From Desulfuromonadaceae bacterium (GTDB taxonomy: Bacteria > Desulfobacterota > Desulfuromonadia > Desulfuromonadales > SZUA-401), in contig QKBP01000075.1 of NCBI GenBank assembly GCA_003246035.1, forward strand, positions 1-64,000: a stretch of DNA of 64,000 nucleotides. The letters are read 5' to 3'. Positions 7,334 to 17,227 of the stretch are shown one piece after another. The position numbers and the translations under genes were made by a program. Position 1 is the stretch's first letter; each line of letters opens with the position of its first letter. Below the pieces are notes generated by a model. It searched no databases. It was not told the origin of the DNA and worked only from the letters and a program-made list of their open reading frames with translations.

Positions 7334-7933
7334 TCAGGTGTAATCGAACCAGAACTCGATGCGCGCCACCCTCTCATCCTCGAGGTGAAGCAGCAGGTGG
7401 GCGTCTGTCAGCACCCCGTTCGGTGCGCGCACGGTGAAACGCAGGCACGCCCCCTGACACTGCTGAACCGCGCCGACGCCGAGTCGGCGGCGTGCCTCGG
7501 CGAGCGACGTGCCGACTTCGACCCCCTTGACCGGGTAGCCGGGGACACTCACCACGATATTCATCACCTCGTCCGCTTCGAGGTAAACCTCGATCCCCGC
7601 ATACCGGAGAGTGACGGGCGAAGCGTCCGCGTCGAGCCCGGCATCCGTCTCGAGCAGCGGTGTCCCGAGCGCGGCGAGCACCTCGGCCCGACCGTCGCCA
7701 ATGGAGATCCCGGCGACCCGGTAGTCGCGGCTCTCGATCAACGAGATGGCTTCGCCGGCCGGGTCGTGCTTGAGCGTGAAGGCTCGTTCCCCTTCCCCCT
7801 GGCGCGCAACCGGAACGTCGCTATGGGGCTGAGGCTGAACGGCGGTCGTTTCACGATGGATTGGTCCGGCTAAGGCGATCGAGGCCGCGGAGAGAGCCCA
7901 ACTGCATAGAAGGATCGCAAGTCGCCTCGTCAT
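7334..7933 (-). CDS. exported protein with two BamE/SmpA-like repeats, function unknown
   Basis: The 199-residue precursor starts with a signal peptide (MTRRLAILLCSWALSAASIA). Two related segments are visible: GISIGDGRAEVLAALGTP and GVEVGTSLAEARRRLGVG. Each has the G-x-x-x-G-x-x-x-A-E-x-x-x-x-LG pattern of SmpA/OmlA (BamE-like) folds, each followed by beta strands (YAGIEVYLEADEVMNIVVS and RFTVRAPNGVL). A pair of cysteines (QQCQGACLRF) lies in the second half. It starts 7 bases after the upstream lipoprotein gene, so the two are probably co-expressed in the envelope. The fold assignment is inference from the repeat. Confidence 0.65.
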   Translation of the reverse strand: MTRRLAILLCSWALSAASIALAGPIHRETTAVQPQPHSDVPVARQGEGERAFTLKHDPAGEAISLIESRDYRVAGISIGDGRAEVLAALGTPLLETDAGLDADASPVTLRYAGIEVYLEADEVMNIVVSVPGYPVKGVEVGTSLAEARRRLGVGAVQQCQGACLRFTVRAPNGVLTDAHLLLHLEDERVARIEFWFDYT

Positions 7934-7940
7934 GGTGACC

Positions 7941-8267
7941 TCAATGCGCCAGGTAGCCGATGTCCAGAGGGGCATCTTTCGGGAAGACGACCTCTTTCAT
8001 GAACGTCACCTCGCCGGCACAGGCCCCCTCAAGAAAATACTCCTGGTTGCGGAACGGCAGAAAGAAGGTCTCTTCGAAGGGCCCGTTTACGGCCCTCCGG
8101 ATATTGTGGAAATCGGCTTTGCTTACCTGCAGGAGCTGAATTTCGCACCCTCCATCCGCGGGAGCATGTCCGCTGATGGTGACCATGGCGTCGGCGGGGC
8201 GGATCGCGCTGCAACCGGAAATGAGGGAGGAAACGATCAAGAGAAGCCAAAGGTGTCGTCTCATCAT
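7941..8267 (-). CDS. small predicted lipoprotein
   Basis: From ATG 8267 the product has 108 residues, beginning MMRRHLWLLLIVSSLISGC with a lipobox (ISGC, Cys19). The mature part (about 90 residues) has two Cys (GGCEIQLLQ and EGACAGEV) and no recognised domain. A longer start at 8324 also has a fair Shine-Dalgarno (CGGAG, five bases upstream) and would add 19 residues. I prefer 8267 because it gives a standard-length lipoprotein signal. It precedes the BamE-like gene by 7 bases. Confidence 0.65.
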   Translation of the reverse strand: MMRRHLWLLLIVSSLISGCSAIRPADAMVTISGHAPADGGCEIQLLQVSKADFHNIRRAVNGPFEETFFLPFRNQEYFLEGACAGEVTFMKEVVFPKDAPLDIGYLAH

Positions 8268-8387
8268 CGTACTCACCATCGGCCTCAGGGCGACAAACGG
8301 CACGAAAAGGTTAAAGGCATTCATCGATTCTCCGACAGTACAGGTCTGTGTGTTCGGGCACCAGCTCAGCCAGTCGACCCGACGAGT

Positions 8388-9581
8388 CTAGATCCGTTTC
8401 TTGACCTTGATGGCGACGGCTCCGACCCCCAGGAATGAAAGCCCCATGAGCACGAGCGTGATCGGCCAACCCAGCGAGTGGGCAAAATGTTCGCCGGTAA
8501 AATACCCGATGAAACCGAGCATGGCCATGACCGTGGTGAACAGCAGGGCCCGGCTCTGCAGTACGACGCAGGTATAGAGCACCGAGGCCGTCACGGCCAG
8601 AAAGAGAAGTTCAAAATGGGTGTGCTGCACCAGGTCGAACAGGCCGGTATAAGCCATGATCGAGCCGACCAAATATCCGAGTCCGCTCAGGCGCGGGTAG
8701 CGTCCCGCTCTGTGCATGCCGTAGGCGGCCAGGGCGACGCACAGTCCCGTGATGACACTTGCCCAGTTGGGGGTCGAGAACTCGGCGAGGCGTTCGAACA
8801 GGCCGGTGTTCATCCAGCAGATTCCGATCAGCAAGGCCGGTTCAGAGAGGACGCGATGTGCGGTCTTTTCGAGCGCCGACGCCACCAGAAACACCGAGGC
8901 GCCGAGGACGATGGCGGTCAGGCCGAAGGATACCCCGAGCATATCGAAGCTCACATCGAGGGCGCCGTACACGAAGAACAGGGTGGTGAAGGCCAGCACT
9001 GTGCGGCGATATTTACCGAACAATGCCCCCTGATGCAAAGCCATCACGGCGAACACGAAGAGCACCGCGGCGCGCCAGTTGTCCCCCCGCGGATACACTT
9101 CGTGGATGAGCACGAACCACCCGCCGGTCATCATGAACACGCTGGCAAGCGTCAGCGGCAGGATGACCCTGGGGAACTTGTCTTCATGCAGGGCCGCAAC
9201 CAGTACGATCAGGAGCACGTAGCCGATCCCCAGGGTGACCAGAACCCGCATCGTCCCCCCCATGCTGTCCCAGAACATGGAGATATAGGTGCCGACCCCG
9301 GCGAGGATGAAAATCCCCCCGAGGTAGGCGAACAGCGTCCTGGCGATGTCGCCCAGGCTGCGCCGGGTCGGCACCGTCCCGGCAGCGTGTGGCGCCTGGA
9401 TGGCTGTCTCGATGTCGCCCAGCGTGATGTCGTAGGTGCGCATGAACTGCACGATATGCCGAAGGGCCCCCTCCTTGTCCGTGACACTCGACAGGCCGAG
9501 GGCGGCAGCCACCAGCGGCCAGCCCCAGATGCCACCACCGATCAGCAGCAGGATGACGAGGATGGCCAGAATCGACATCAT
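8388..9581 (-). CDS. multi-pass membrane protein, DUF2157-like
   Basis: The protein has 397 residues with about ten or more hydrophobic helices spread over the whole length. The segment LFAYLGGIFILAGVGTYISMF resembles the first paired helices of DUF2157 proteins. The soluble N-terminal part (about residues 30-75) contains EGALRHIVQFMRTYDITLGDI. The C-terminus ends with a basic tail (KVKKRI). ATG 9581 overlaps the stop of the upstream anchored-protein gene (ATGA), so the two products are likely made together. No transport or catalytic motif is seen. Confidence 0.65.
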   Translation of the reverse strand: MMSILAILVILLLIGGGIWGWPLVAAALGLSSVTDKEGALRHIVQFMRTYDITLGDIETAIQAPHAAGTVPTRRSLGDIARTLFAYLGGIFILAGVGTYISMFWDSMGGTMRVLVTLGIGYVLLIVLVAALHEDKFPRVILPLTLASVFMMTGGWFVLIHEVYPRGDNWRAAVLFVFAVMALHQGALFGKYRRTVLAFTTLFFVYGALDVSFDMLGVSFGLTAIVLGASVFLVASALEKTAHRVLSEPALLIGICWMNTGLFERLAEFSTPNWASVITGLCVALAAYGMHRAGRYPRLSGLGYLVGSIMAYTGLFDLVQHTHFELLFLAVTASVLYTCVVLQSRALLFTTVMAMLGFIGYFTGEHFAHSLGWPITLVLMGLSFLGVGAVAIKVKKRI

Positions 9582-10180
9582 GGCGACACCACCCAGCCGA
9601 TGAAGCGGGTGTTCCCCCGGTAGTAGACGCCGGCGGTATTCGGCAGGCGGATGCTGCGCCCCCTCTTGGTCAGTACCGCTTCGTTGCGGTAGCGCGACGA
9701 GTAGAACAGTTCACCGAAAATATGCCGCGAATACCGCTCGCTGGCCACGTCGAACGCGTAGCCATCCGGGGCGATGCTCGACGTGTCGAGCGTCAGGCCG
9801 TCGAGCTCGGGGACCGCGACCGGTATGACCCGCGAAGCGTCCTCGGAAGATATGGATTCCTTCCCGGGCGGGGTCAGGCCAGCCGGCAACAGGTAGGTGA
9901 TCTCCCGTACCCCGCCGGTCTGCACATCGTAACGCCAGATGCGCGGCTTCTGGTTGTTCAGGACGCTCCCCTGGTAGACTACCCGGGCCTTCTGGTCCAC
10001 CACGGAGATCTGCACGCCGCTCTGGTAGGTGTAGGCGTCGGTAACGAAGATCGCGTCGTACTTCGGAGGATCGACCAGAAGCGCAGGAATCCCCGAAACC
10101 AGCAGGAATATCACCACCAGTAACAGGGGGAGCCCCAGGCCGAAAGCGATGGTTGGATTTTCACGCAGGAATGATTTCAT
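9578..10180 (-). CDS. membrane-anchored extracytoplasmic protein, function unknown
   Basis: The 200-residue product has one N-terminal transmembrane helix (about residues 11-37, FGLGLPLLLVVIFLLVSG). An extracytoplasmic, mostly beta domain follows (YDAIFVTDAYTYQSGVQIS, YQGSVLNNQKPRIWRYDV). The ATG has GGAG eight bases upstream. It is translationally coupled to the DUF2157-like membrane protein gene, which suggests a complex. I do not recognise the soluble domain. Pairs of a DUF2157 protein and a single-pass protein are known, but the GDYxxLxY motif of one such partner family is not visible here. Confidence 0.65.
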   Translation of the reverse strand: MKSFLRENPTIAFGLGLPLLLVVIFLLVSGIPALLVDPPKYDAIFVTDAYTYQSGVQISVVDQKARVVYQGSVLNNQKPRIWRYDVQTGGVREITYLLPAGLTPPGKESISSEDASRVIPVAVPELDGLTLDTSSIAPDGYAFDVASERYSRHIFGELFYSSRYRNEAVLTKRGRSIRLPNTAGVYYRGNTRFIGWVVSP

Positions 10181-10201
10181 GACACTATCTCCGTGAGCTC
10201 T

Positions 10202-10230
10202 GTATTATTGGCGACCATACGATCTGTAAA
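10202..10230 (-). promoter_or_regulatory. candidate promoter of the 9578-10180 membrane gene pair
   Basis: On the minus strand TTTACA (10230-10225), a 17-base spacer and TAATAC (10207-10202) stand 21 bases before the ATG at 10180. The -35 box differs from consensus at one position. The -10 box is weak. Confidence 0.35.
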
Positions 10231-10313
10231 TCACATAGAATTGAGCCGTGCGGCGGCGAGCCTTCAATTTTATCGGATAGATCATTGTTGGCCGCCACCA
10301 GCCCCTTATTGTG

Positions 10314-12209
10314 TCATCCTCGAGGTTTACCTGGGGTTTCGCGACTGGTCTCCACGCCCCTCCTCTTGTCCTCCCCGGCGTCGACTATCCACCGTACCAG
10401 CAGCTTATGGAGTTCATCCGCATCGATCGGCTTGCTCAGGTAATCATTCATCCCTACAGACAGGCATTCTTCCCGCACTCCACTCATGGCGTGGGCGGTC
10501 ATGGCGATGACCGGCAGCTTGGCGTGACGCTGGTCAGCACGGATCCGCCGTGTCGCTTCATGCCCACCCATCACCGGCATCTGTAGATCCATGAACACCA
10601 GATCATAGGCCGTACGGGTGACGGCCTCCACCGCCTCCTGACCATCGGCCGCGAAGTCGGGCGTCAAGCCTGCTTCCCGCAGCAGTTCGCCGGCGACCAG
10701 CTGGTTGGCGAGGTTGTCGTCCACCACCAGCACCTGTGCGCCACGAAAGCGATCGCCGACCTCCGCAGCGCGCGTTAGCGGTCCTCCGGGCATTTCTATC
10801 CCGGTACCGCCCGAAGCGAGCGGCTTCGACAGGAGAACCGGCCGCTCGCCGAAACGGAATGGCACGCTGACCCGAAAGCTGCTCCCCCGGTCGGGAGTAC
10901 TTTCCACGTCGATCTCTCCACCCATCATCTCCACGAGGCGCTTGGCGATCACCAGGCCGAGGCCTGTACCGCCGAATCTGCGGGTGACCGAGGTGTCGGC
11001 CTGGCTGAAGGCGACGAACAGGCGTGACAGCTCCGCCTCGCTGATGCCGATGCCGGTGTCCTCGACCGTGAAGCGGACCCGACAGCGTGCGGCCTCGCGT
11101 TCCAACAGCTCGGCTCGGACCTGGACTCGGCCGGAATCGGTGAATTTGACGGCGTTGTCGGCCAGATTACCCAGGGCCTGTCCGAGTCGCAGGGGATCGC
11201 CGAGCAGGCGGGAGGGGATGGCCGGGTCGATGGAGACCGCCAGGTCCAGCCCCTTCTTGTCGGCCTTGAGACGGTTCAGGCTGACGACGCTGCGGATGAC
11301 CTCCTCGAGTGCGAAGTCGATCTGCTCCAGGCTCATCATCCCCGCCTCGACCTTTGAAAAGTCGAGGATATCGTTCACAATCCCCAGCAGCGACATCGAT
11401 GCCGACTCGATATGAGAGAGATAGCTGCGCTGTGTTTCGTCCAGTACCGTCTTCTGGCAGATCTCGGCAAACCCGACGATGGCATTCATCGGGGTGCGGA
11501 TTTCATGGCTCATGTTGGCGAGAAATTCACTTTTGGCTCTATTGGCAGCCTCGGCGAGATCCTTAGCCCTCTCGAGGGCCTCCTGCTGCTCGAGAATTTT
11601 CTGCAGGGCCAGGGAACGATTATGGTCGAACGTGAGGCCGATGGAGAACAGGATCATCACCAAGCCGGCGACACAGATGGTAAAGAAGAACGGCTGAGTG
11701 TCGAGCCGGTACAGTTCGGGGAAAGTGAACCCGAGAGCGACGGCAACGCCGTAGCCGATCGCGATGCCGACGCAGAGCAGGAACCAGAACAGCGCGGAGC
11801 GGGAGTAGCCGAGCAGCAGAATCCCGGCGATGGGGATCAGGGCCAACCAGGGGAAGACCATTGAATGGACCCCGCCGGAAAAATAGCTGCAGCCGAGGAT
11901 CGCCGCGATGCAGCAACAGGCGAGGTAGAGGTTGGCGCACAGGCGGTAGCGTCCCGTGGATCTGAACAGGACAAGGATGGCGTAGAGCAGCACGAAGCAG
12001 CTCAGCATCAACCCGACGCCGACCTGAAAGTCGATGAACCAGGAGACGCTGACATAGAGCAGGGAAAAGAGCGAGGTGATCAGGCCGATAGAGACCAGCA
12101 AGCGGCTCGAAGTCAACCGTCGCTCGTCCGGTTCGGCCTGGTCCGGCACAAACCGGCTGACAACGCTGTCGAAGCGCTGAAGAATCCGGCGCAACATACC
12201 ACTACTCAT
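10314..12209 (-). CDS. membrane hybrid sensor histidine kinase
   Basis: The protein has 631 residues. About six transmembrane helices lie between residues 37 and 195 with only short loops, so any signal is probably sensed in or near the membrane. The HisKA domain follows with phospho-accepting His235 ([11 protein letters not shown]). The HATPase domain has N-box DNAVKF, DTGIGIS and GGTGLGL (about residues 350-450). A receiver domain (about 490-610) has Asp541 ([12 protein letters not shown]) and a terminal KPI. There is no HPt or output domain and no adjacent response regulator, so its partner must be encoded elsewhere. ATG 12209 has GGAG six bases upstream. Confidence 0.88.
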   Translation of the reverse strand: MSSGMLRRILQRFDSVVSRFVPDQAEPDERRLTSSRLLVSIGLITSLFSLLYVSVSWFIDFQVGVGLMLSCFVLLYAILVLFRSTGRYRLCANLYLACCCIAAILGCSYFSGGVHSMVFPWLALIPIAGILLLGYSRSALFWFLLCVGIAIGYGVAVALGFTFPELYRLDTQPFFFTICVAGLVMILFSIGLTFDHNRSLALQKILEQQEALERAKDLAEAANRAKSEFLANMSHEIRTPMNAIVGFAEICQKTVLDETQRSYLSHIESASMSLLGIVNDILDFSKVEAGMMSLEQIDFALEEVIRSVVSLNRLKADKKGLDLAVSIDPAIPSRLLGDPLRLGQALGNLADNAVKFTDSGRVQVRAELLEREAARCRVRFTVEDTGIGISEAELSRLFVAFSQADTSVTRRFGGTGLGLVIAKRLVEMMGGEIDVESTPDRGSSFRVSVPFRFGERPVLLSKPLASGGTGIEMPGGPLTRAAEVGDRFRGAQVLVVDDNLANQLVAGELLREAGLTPDFAADGQEAVEAVTRTAYDLVFMDLQMPVMGGHEATRRIRADQRHAKLPVIAMTAHAMSGVREECLSVGMNDYLSKPIDADELHKLLVRWIVDAGEDKRRGVETSRETPGKPRG

Positions 12210-12285
12210 GCAAAGCTCCGAACCTCCGGGGTGTTCCGACGGTCAGTTCCTCACGAAAACCTGGAGGGCATAAAGCGAACGTCTC

Positions 12286-12291
12286 ATTATA
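12286..12291 (-). promoter_or_regulatory. candidate -10 element upstream of the hybrid kinase gene
   Basis: A perfect TATAAT lies on the minus strand (12291-12286), about 77 bases upstream of the ATG at 12209. No convincing -35 box is found 16-18 bases further upstream. Confidence 0.3.
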
Positions 12292-12328
12292 GAGATTAAT
12301 TCCCGCCGCGCCTATCAGGGAATCCCCG

Positions 12329-12354
12329 AAAAAAAAGCGGCCCGTTAGGGCCGC
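12329..12354 (-). terminator. Rho-independent terminator of apgM
   Basis: On the minus strand, GCGGCCC-TAAC-GGGCCGC is followed by eight T. It begins 8 bases after the apgM stop codon and separates apgM from the kinase gene. Confidence 0.9.
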
Positions 12355-12361
12355 CTCGTGT

Positions 12362-13564
12362 CTACTTCGCAATCAGTCTTTCCATCAGCTTCCAGCCCGG
12401 GTCGACCTTGACCCCGCTGGCCTGAGCCTCTTTCTCGCTGTAGGCGCTCCCCCCCTTGCCGTTAAACTCACCGCCGGAGCCGTAGAGCACGAACGGCACC
12501 GGGTCGGAGGTGTGGGTCATGCGCGCCACCGGCGTGGGGTGGTCGGGGAGGACCAGCACGCGGTGGGGACCGAGCCCCTGGAGCCCTGCGAGCACCGGGC
12601 CGACCACCTGGGCGTCGAAGTCCTCGATCGCCTTGAGCTTGTCGGCGAGTTTCCCGGAGTGGGCGGCCTCGTCGGGGGCCTCGACGTGGAGGTAAACGTA
12701 GTCACTCTGCTTGAGGGCTTCGAGGGCGGCTTGTGCCTTGCCGAGGTAGTTGGTGTCGATGTAGCCGGTTGCGCCCTCGACGTCGATCGGGGTGAGACCG
12801 GCGTAGACCCCGATCCCCTTGATCAGGTCGACGGCGGAGATCACCGCGCCGGAGAGACCGTAGATCTGCTGGAGGGTCTGCATCTTGGGCGCCCGCCCCT
12901 GCCCCCACAGCCAGATCGAGTTGGCCGGAGCCTTCCCTTCCTGTTCGCGGCGTACGTTGACCGGGTGGGTCTTGAGCAGCAGCTGGGTGTCGTTCATCAG
13001 CTTCATGAGCGGCTCGACACCCTCTCCCTGAGGGAGGAAGTCGTTGATCACCTGGTGGGTGATGTCATGGGGCGGGGTCGCTTTCAGTTTGTCCTGGCCG
13101 CCGTGCCAGACCATCAGGTGGCGGTAGGAGACCCCGGGGTGGAAGTCGAACTCCTCGCCGCCGTAGATCTCCTGGATCGACTCGATCAGCTGGCGGGCCT
13201 CTTCGGTGCTGATGTGCCCGGCGGAGAAGTCCTCCATGTAAAGGGCGCCGCGCATCGGGCTGATGGTGACCAGGTTGAGGCGGAAGGCGACATCACCGGG
13301 AGCGAGCTCGACCCCCATGCTCGCGGCCTCGAGCGGCGAGCGGCCGCTGTAGCAGCTGGCCGGGTCGTAGCCGAACACCGAGAGGTTGGCGACGTCGGAA
13401 CCCGGGTGAAAGCCGGCGGGGACAGTCTGGGCGATGCCGATCGTTCCCTCGCGGGCGAGGCGGTCCATATTCGGGGTGTGGGCTTTTTCGAGCGGGGTGA
13501 GGCCGCCGAGTTCCTCGAGAGGCTCGTCGGACATGCCGTCGCCGAGCAGCACGATGTATTTCAT
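12362..13564 (-). CDS. apgM: 2,3-bisphosphoglycerate-independent phosphoglycerate mutase, archaeal-type (ApgM)
   Basis: The 400-residue product starts [19 protein letters not shown], with the metal-binding DG of the alkaline phosphatase superfamily. The phosphoserine-site region is [20 protein letters not shown]. Later metal ligands are in [12 protein letters not shown] and [15 protein letters not shown]. ApgM interconverts 3- and 2-phosphoglycerate without a cofactor. ATG 13564 has AAGGA six bases upstream; the TTG two codons earlier is less likely. In some relatives a homologue clusters with hom and thrC and was once called homoserine kinase-like; here those genes lie elsewhere in the window. 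Confidence 0.92.
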   Translation of the reverse strand: MKYIVLLGDGMSDEPLEELGGLTPLEKAHTPNMDRLAREGTIGIAQTVPAGFHPGSDVANLSVFGYDPASCYSGRSPLEAASMGVELAPGDVAFRLNLVTISPMRGALYMEDFSAGHISTEEARQLIESIQEIYGGEEFDFHPGVSYRHLMVWHGGQDKLKATPPHDITHQVINDFLPQGEGVEPLMKLMNDTQLLLKTHPVNVRREQEGKAPANSIWLWGQGRAPKMQTLQQIYGLSGAVISAVDLIKGIGVYAGLTPIDVEGATGYIDTNYLGKAQAALEALKQSDYVYLHVEAPDEAAHSGKLADKLKAIEDFDAQVVGPVLAGLQGLGPHRVLVLPDHPTPVARMTHTSDPVPFVLYGSGGEFNGKGGSAYSEKEAQASGVKVDPGWKLMERLIAK

Positions 13565-13614
13565 GGTCAATCCTTGCCAAGCCGCGGTCTTTGCCGCGGC
13601 GCGTGGTGTGGGGT

Positions 13615-14502
13615 TCAGCCGCGCGGGTGATGCTCCGCGTGCAGTTTCTTGAGACGCTCGCGCGTCACGTGGGTGTAGATCTGCGTCGTCGAGATGTCGG
13701 CGTGGCCGAGCATGGTCTGTACGGCGCGCAGATCGGCACCGTTTTCGAGCAGATGGGTGGCAAACGAGTGACGCAGCATGTGCGGCGTGATCCGTTTACT
13801 GATGCCGGCCTGGACGGCGCGGCGCTTCATCATCTTCCACACGCCCTGGCGTGTCAACCCTTTGCCGAGGCGGTTGAGGAACAGGTGACCGCTGTCGTGT
13901 TTGCTCGCCAGACGCGGCCGGGCATGGGCCAGGTAGTCGCGCACCGCGTCGATGGCCGCCTCCCCCAGCGGCACGATGCGCTGCTTGCTCCCCTTCCCCA
14001 TGGTCATCAGGTAGCCGACGCCGAGCTGAAGCTCGCGCAGGGTCAGCTGGCAGAGCTCAGAGACCCGCAGCCCGGTGGCGTAGAACATCTCGAGGATCGC
14101 ACGGTCGCGCCAGTCGGCCGGGTCCTCGCCGGTCGGTGCCTGCAGCAGCCGCTCGACTTCGCCGGTCGAGAGGGTGTGAGGGAGTTTCTGCAGGCTGCGC
14201 GGCGCCTCGATGCGCAAGGTCGGGTTACCGCTGCAGTATTTCTCCAGGTAGAGGAACTTGTGGAACATCCGCACCGAAACCAGCGCCCGGGCGCGGCTGC
14301 GCGGCGAGAGTCCCTGCTCACGCAGCTCGACCAGGTAGCGCATCACCACCGCCGGGGTAACATCACCCGGAGCGGATACCCGCTGGCGCTCGAGGAAGTC
14401 GAGATAGCGGGCCAGATCGCGGCCGTAGGCGTCGAGGGTGTTCCTGGCGAGCCCCTTCTCGACGGTCACATAGTTGAGAAACAGGTCGAGGTACTGTTCC
14501 AT
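13615..14502 (-). CDS. xerD: site-specific tyrosine recombinase XerD
   Basis: The 295-residue protein has an N-terminal SAM-like DNA-binding domain (about residues 1-85) and a catalytic domain. The active-site set is complete: Arg146 (ATGLRVSEL), Lys170 (GKGSKQR), His241 and Arg244 (HMLRHSF), His267 (GHADISTTQ) and Tyr276 (IYTHV). With a XerC partner it resolves chromosome dimers at dif. There are no integrase-like or att features nearby, and its place between glnD and apgM argues for the housekeeping enzyme rather than a mobile-element integrase. It lies 20 bases downstream of glnD. Confidence 0.92.
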   Translation of the reverse strand: MEQYLDLFLNYVTVEKGLARNTLDAYGRDLARYLDFLERQRVSAPGDVTPAVVMRYLVELREQGLSPRSRARALVSVRMFHKFLYLEKYCSGNPTLRIEAPRSLQKLPHTLSTGEVERLLQAPTGEDPADWRDRAILEMFYATGLRVSELCQLTLRELQLGVGYLMTMGKGSKQRIVPLGEAAIDAVRDYLAHARPRLASKHDSGHLFLNRLGKGLTRQGVWKMMKRRAVQAGISKRITPHMLRHSFATHLLENGADLRAVQTMLGHADISTTQIYTHVTRERLKKLHAEHHPRG

Positions 14503-14522
14503 AGGCGCTGAAATAATTGAGT

Positions 14523-17216
14523 TTATTCGCTCTGATCGAGGACCTTGAGGAGCGTGCTGCGGATCTCCTCGAGCTTCCCCTTCTCCTTGATCTTCTGGCC
14601 GAAGATATCACGCACGTAAAAAGTGTCGGCGACCTGGTCGACCTTGGTGGAGATCTTGGCCACGTCGATATAGAGGCCGAGCTCCTTGAGAGCATTGGTG
14701 ACCTCATAGAGCAGGCCGACCCGGTCAGTAGCGAAGATGTCGATGACGTTCGACTCGCGCGAGATATCGTTGTCGATCACCACCCGGTTGGCGTGGCGTG
14801 GACGGCTCTTCTGGATCATGAAAGAGGGCTGCTTACGCTTCTTGACCAGCTCGGAGACCCGCACGCGCCCCTCGACCACCGACTCGAGGTCCTGGAGGAC
14901 CTTCTCCCAGCGGCTCGCCTTGATCGGTTCGCCACCTGGTTCCTCGATCTGCAGGATGTCGAGCACCTCGCCGTTGCGCCGGGTATGGATCTGGGCGCCG
15001 AGGATGTTGAGGCCGTTGCTCGCCATCACTCCGGCGATCTTGGAGAACAATCCCGGGATGTCGAGGGTCGAGATCGTGACGTTGTCATACCCCCACTCGG
15101 GGTGCGCCTCGTTCCGGAGGATCACCGAACGCTCACCGCGGCTGAAGGCGAAGCGCAGGTGCTCGATGATCTCGTGGGAACGGTAGCTGAGCACGTAGCG
15201 GGTATTGAGGTTACGCAGATTGTCGCGCACCTGCTTGGAAGGGAAATCTTCCTCGAGGGCGAGGCGGACCTTGCGCTTGCGGTTGCGCAGCTTCTCCGAG
15301 CGTTCCTCGAGGTAAAAGTTGCCGCGCTCGAGAACCGCGAAGGTTTTCTCGTAGAGCTCCTGAAGCAGTCCCCCCTTCCACTCGTTCCAGACGTTCGGCC
15401 CGACCGCCTTGATGTCGGCGAAGGTCAGCAGGGTGAGCATGCGCAGGTTCTCGCTGGTCCCCATGGTCTGGGCAAAGTCGATGATCAGCTTGTCGTCGTG
15501 CAGGTCGCGGCGTTGGGAGATGTGGGCCATGTCGAGATGACGTCGAACCAGGAACTCGAGGCGCTGGCTGTCCTCCTTGTTGAGGCCGAGGCGCCGGGCG
15601 ATGGTCGGGATCATGTCGGCACCGCGGTTGCAGTGGTCCTTCCCCTCCCCCTTGCCGATGTCGTGGAACAGCACCGCCAACAGCAGCAGCTCGCGCTTCT
15701 CGATGTTGTTGGCGATCTGGGTAAGCAGCGGCTTCTTGTCGGCGTAGTCGCCGTCCCAAAGCTTGATGATCTCCTCCACCGCGAAGAGTGAATGGATATC
15801 GACGGTGTAGATGTGGTAGGCGTCGTGCTGAACCTTGCAGTAGATCCGTCGGAATTCAGGGATGAAGCGGTTAAAGAAGCGGAGGTGGTGCATCTCGCGC
15901 AGGGTGCGCGGAACCCCCTTGCGGGAGCGTAGGATGCGCAGGAACCCTTCGCTCATGGCGCGGGTGCGGCGCAACTTGTCGTTGACCAGGTGGAGATTCT
16001 CGCGAATCAGGGTCTTAAGTTCGAGGGACATGCCGACGCCGTGCTGCTGGGTGAGCTCGAAGGCCTTCATCATCAGCTCGGGCTGTTCCTCGAGCAGTGC
16101 GGCGCGGTTCAGACCGAGTTCGCCCCGCAGCAGGAAGAAGCCGTCATCGAGGTTGCGGCGCTTGAGGTAACCGAACAGGCGCCCGCCGCCGTCGCGCTGG
16201 GTGACCCGCGCGATCAGGTAGGAGGCGAGGTGCTCGGCGTGGGTGGCGTGCTCGTAGTAATCCTGCATGAACTTCTCAACCGCCGGGATCTCCTTGTCCC
16301 CCTCGTAGCCGAGAAAATGCGCGATCCGTTCCTGGTGCTCGAACTGCAACTGCTCGTTCTTGCGGCTCGAGATGAAGTGGAGTTCGTTGCGGATCCGCCA
16401 CAGGAAGTCGAAGGCCTGTTCGAACTCGCCGTATTCCTTCTCGCTCATGATCCCGCGCACTACCAGGTCGCGGAAGGTGCGCGCGCCGGCGCGCACACGG
16501 GCGATCCAGATCGCGGTCTGCAGGTCGCGCAACCCCCCTTCCCCCTCCTTGATGTTAGGCTCGATCAGGAACACCGAAGAGCCGTACTTCTTGAGGCGCG
16601 ATTCGTGCTCGTCGAGCTTCTCGCGGATGAACTGGCTTGCGCTGCGGCTCAGCAGCAGCTGGATCACGTCCTTGTCGAAGGTCTCGTAGAGCCCCTCGTC
16701 GCCGCACAGGTAGCGGCCGTCGAGCAGCGCGGTGCGGACCGTGATGTCCTCCATGGCGACCTTGATGCAATCCCTGTCGGTACGCACACTGTGGCCGACG
16801 TCGAGGCCGAGATCCCAGAGCAGATAGAGCATCCGTTCGGAGATCTGCTCGACCAGGTCGCGGTCGCGACCGCGATAGAAGAACATCAGATCGATGTCGG
16901 AGCGGGGATTGAGCTCGCCCCGGCCGTAGCCGCCGACCGCGATCACCGTGCAGCCGGTCTCCGCTCCGTTGACGCTGTCACAGCAGACCATGCGGAACAG
17001 CTGGCGGATCAACTTGTCGACGTAGGCACAGCGTTGTTGGACGATATCACGCCCCGAGGCCCCGGCACGGTGCTGATCGTGGAGCTGTGCATCCTGCTCG
17101 CTGAGGTAGCGCCGGGCGATATCGAGGATCGCCGCACGGGCCTCCTCAAATGGAAGCTCCTGCAGGCGCCATTCTTCGGGGCCGAAAAAATAATCCTGGG
17201 GTGCGTCGGTCTTCAT
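14523..17216 (-). CDS. glnD: PII uridylyltransferase / uridylyl-removing enzyme GlnD
   Basis: The 897-residue protein shows all GlnD parts in order. A nucleotidyltransferase domain has GGYGRGELNPRSDIDLMFFY (about residues 100-120). A helical domain follows, then an HD phosphohydrolase domain with FHDIGKGEGKDH (about 516-527). Two C-terminal ACT domains begin at about 705 (LDIPGLFSKIAGVMA) and about 830 (TDRVGLLYEVTNAL). It uridylylates PII under nitrogen limitation and removes UMP when glutamine is high. AGGA lies just before ATG 17216. The gene follows amiC by 11 bases in the mutS-amiC-glnD-xerD-apgM row. Confidence 0.95.
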   Translation of the reverse strand: MKTDAPQDYFFGPEEWRLQELPFEEARAAILDIARRYLSEQDAQLHDQHRAGASGRDIVQQRCAYVDKLIRQLFRMVCCDSVNGAETGCTVIAVGGYGRGELNPRSDIDLMFFYRGRDRDLVEQISERMLYLLWDLGLDVGHSVRTDRDCIKVAMEDITVRTALLDGRYLCGDEGLYETFDKDVIQLLLSRSASQFIREKLDEHESRLKKYGSSVFLIEPNIKEGEGGLRDLQTAIWIARVRAGARTFRDLVVRGIMSEKEYGEFEQAFDFLWRIRNELHFISSRKNEQLQFEHQERIAHFLGYEGDKEIPAVEKFMQDYYEHATHAEHLASYLIARVTQRDGGGRLFGYLKRRNLDDGFFLLRGELGLNRAALLEEQPELMMKAFELTQQHGVGMSLELKTLIRENLHLVNDKLRRTRAMSEGFLRILRSRKGVPRTLREMHHLRFFNRFIPEFRRIYCKVQHDAYHIYTVDIHSLFAVEEIIKLWDGDYADKKPLLTQIANNIEKRELLLLAVLFHDIGKGEGKDHCNRGADMIPTIARRLGLNKEDSQRLEFLVRRHLDMAHISQRRDLHDDKLIIDFAQTMGTSENLRMLTLLTFADIKAVGPNVWNEWKGGLLQELYEKTFAVLERGNFYLEERSEKLRNRKRKVRLALEEDFPSKQVRDNLRNLNTRYVLSYRSHEIIEHLRFAFSRGERSVILRNEAHPEWGYDNVTISTLDIPGLFSKIAGVMASNGLNILGAQIHTRRNGEVLDILQIEEPGGEPIKASRWEKVLQDLESVVEGRVRVSELVKKRKQPSFMIQKSRPRHANRVVIDNDISRESNVIDIFATDRVGLLYEVTNALKELGLYIDVAKISTKVDQVADTFYVRDIFGQKIKEKGKLEEIRSTLLKVLDQSE

Positions 17217-17227
17217 CGATTCCTGGT

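Noticed and set aside
13571..13614. Hairpin GCCGCGG...CCGCGGC between xerD and apgM
   Set aside because: There is no T run after the stem on either strand, so it is not called a terminator.
13615..14502. Tyrosine recombinase as a sign of a genomic island
   Set aside because: Sequence and context fit housekeeping XerD. There are no att repeats or phage or transposon genes, and neither tRNA in the window is flanked by an integrase.
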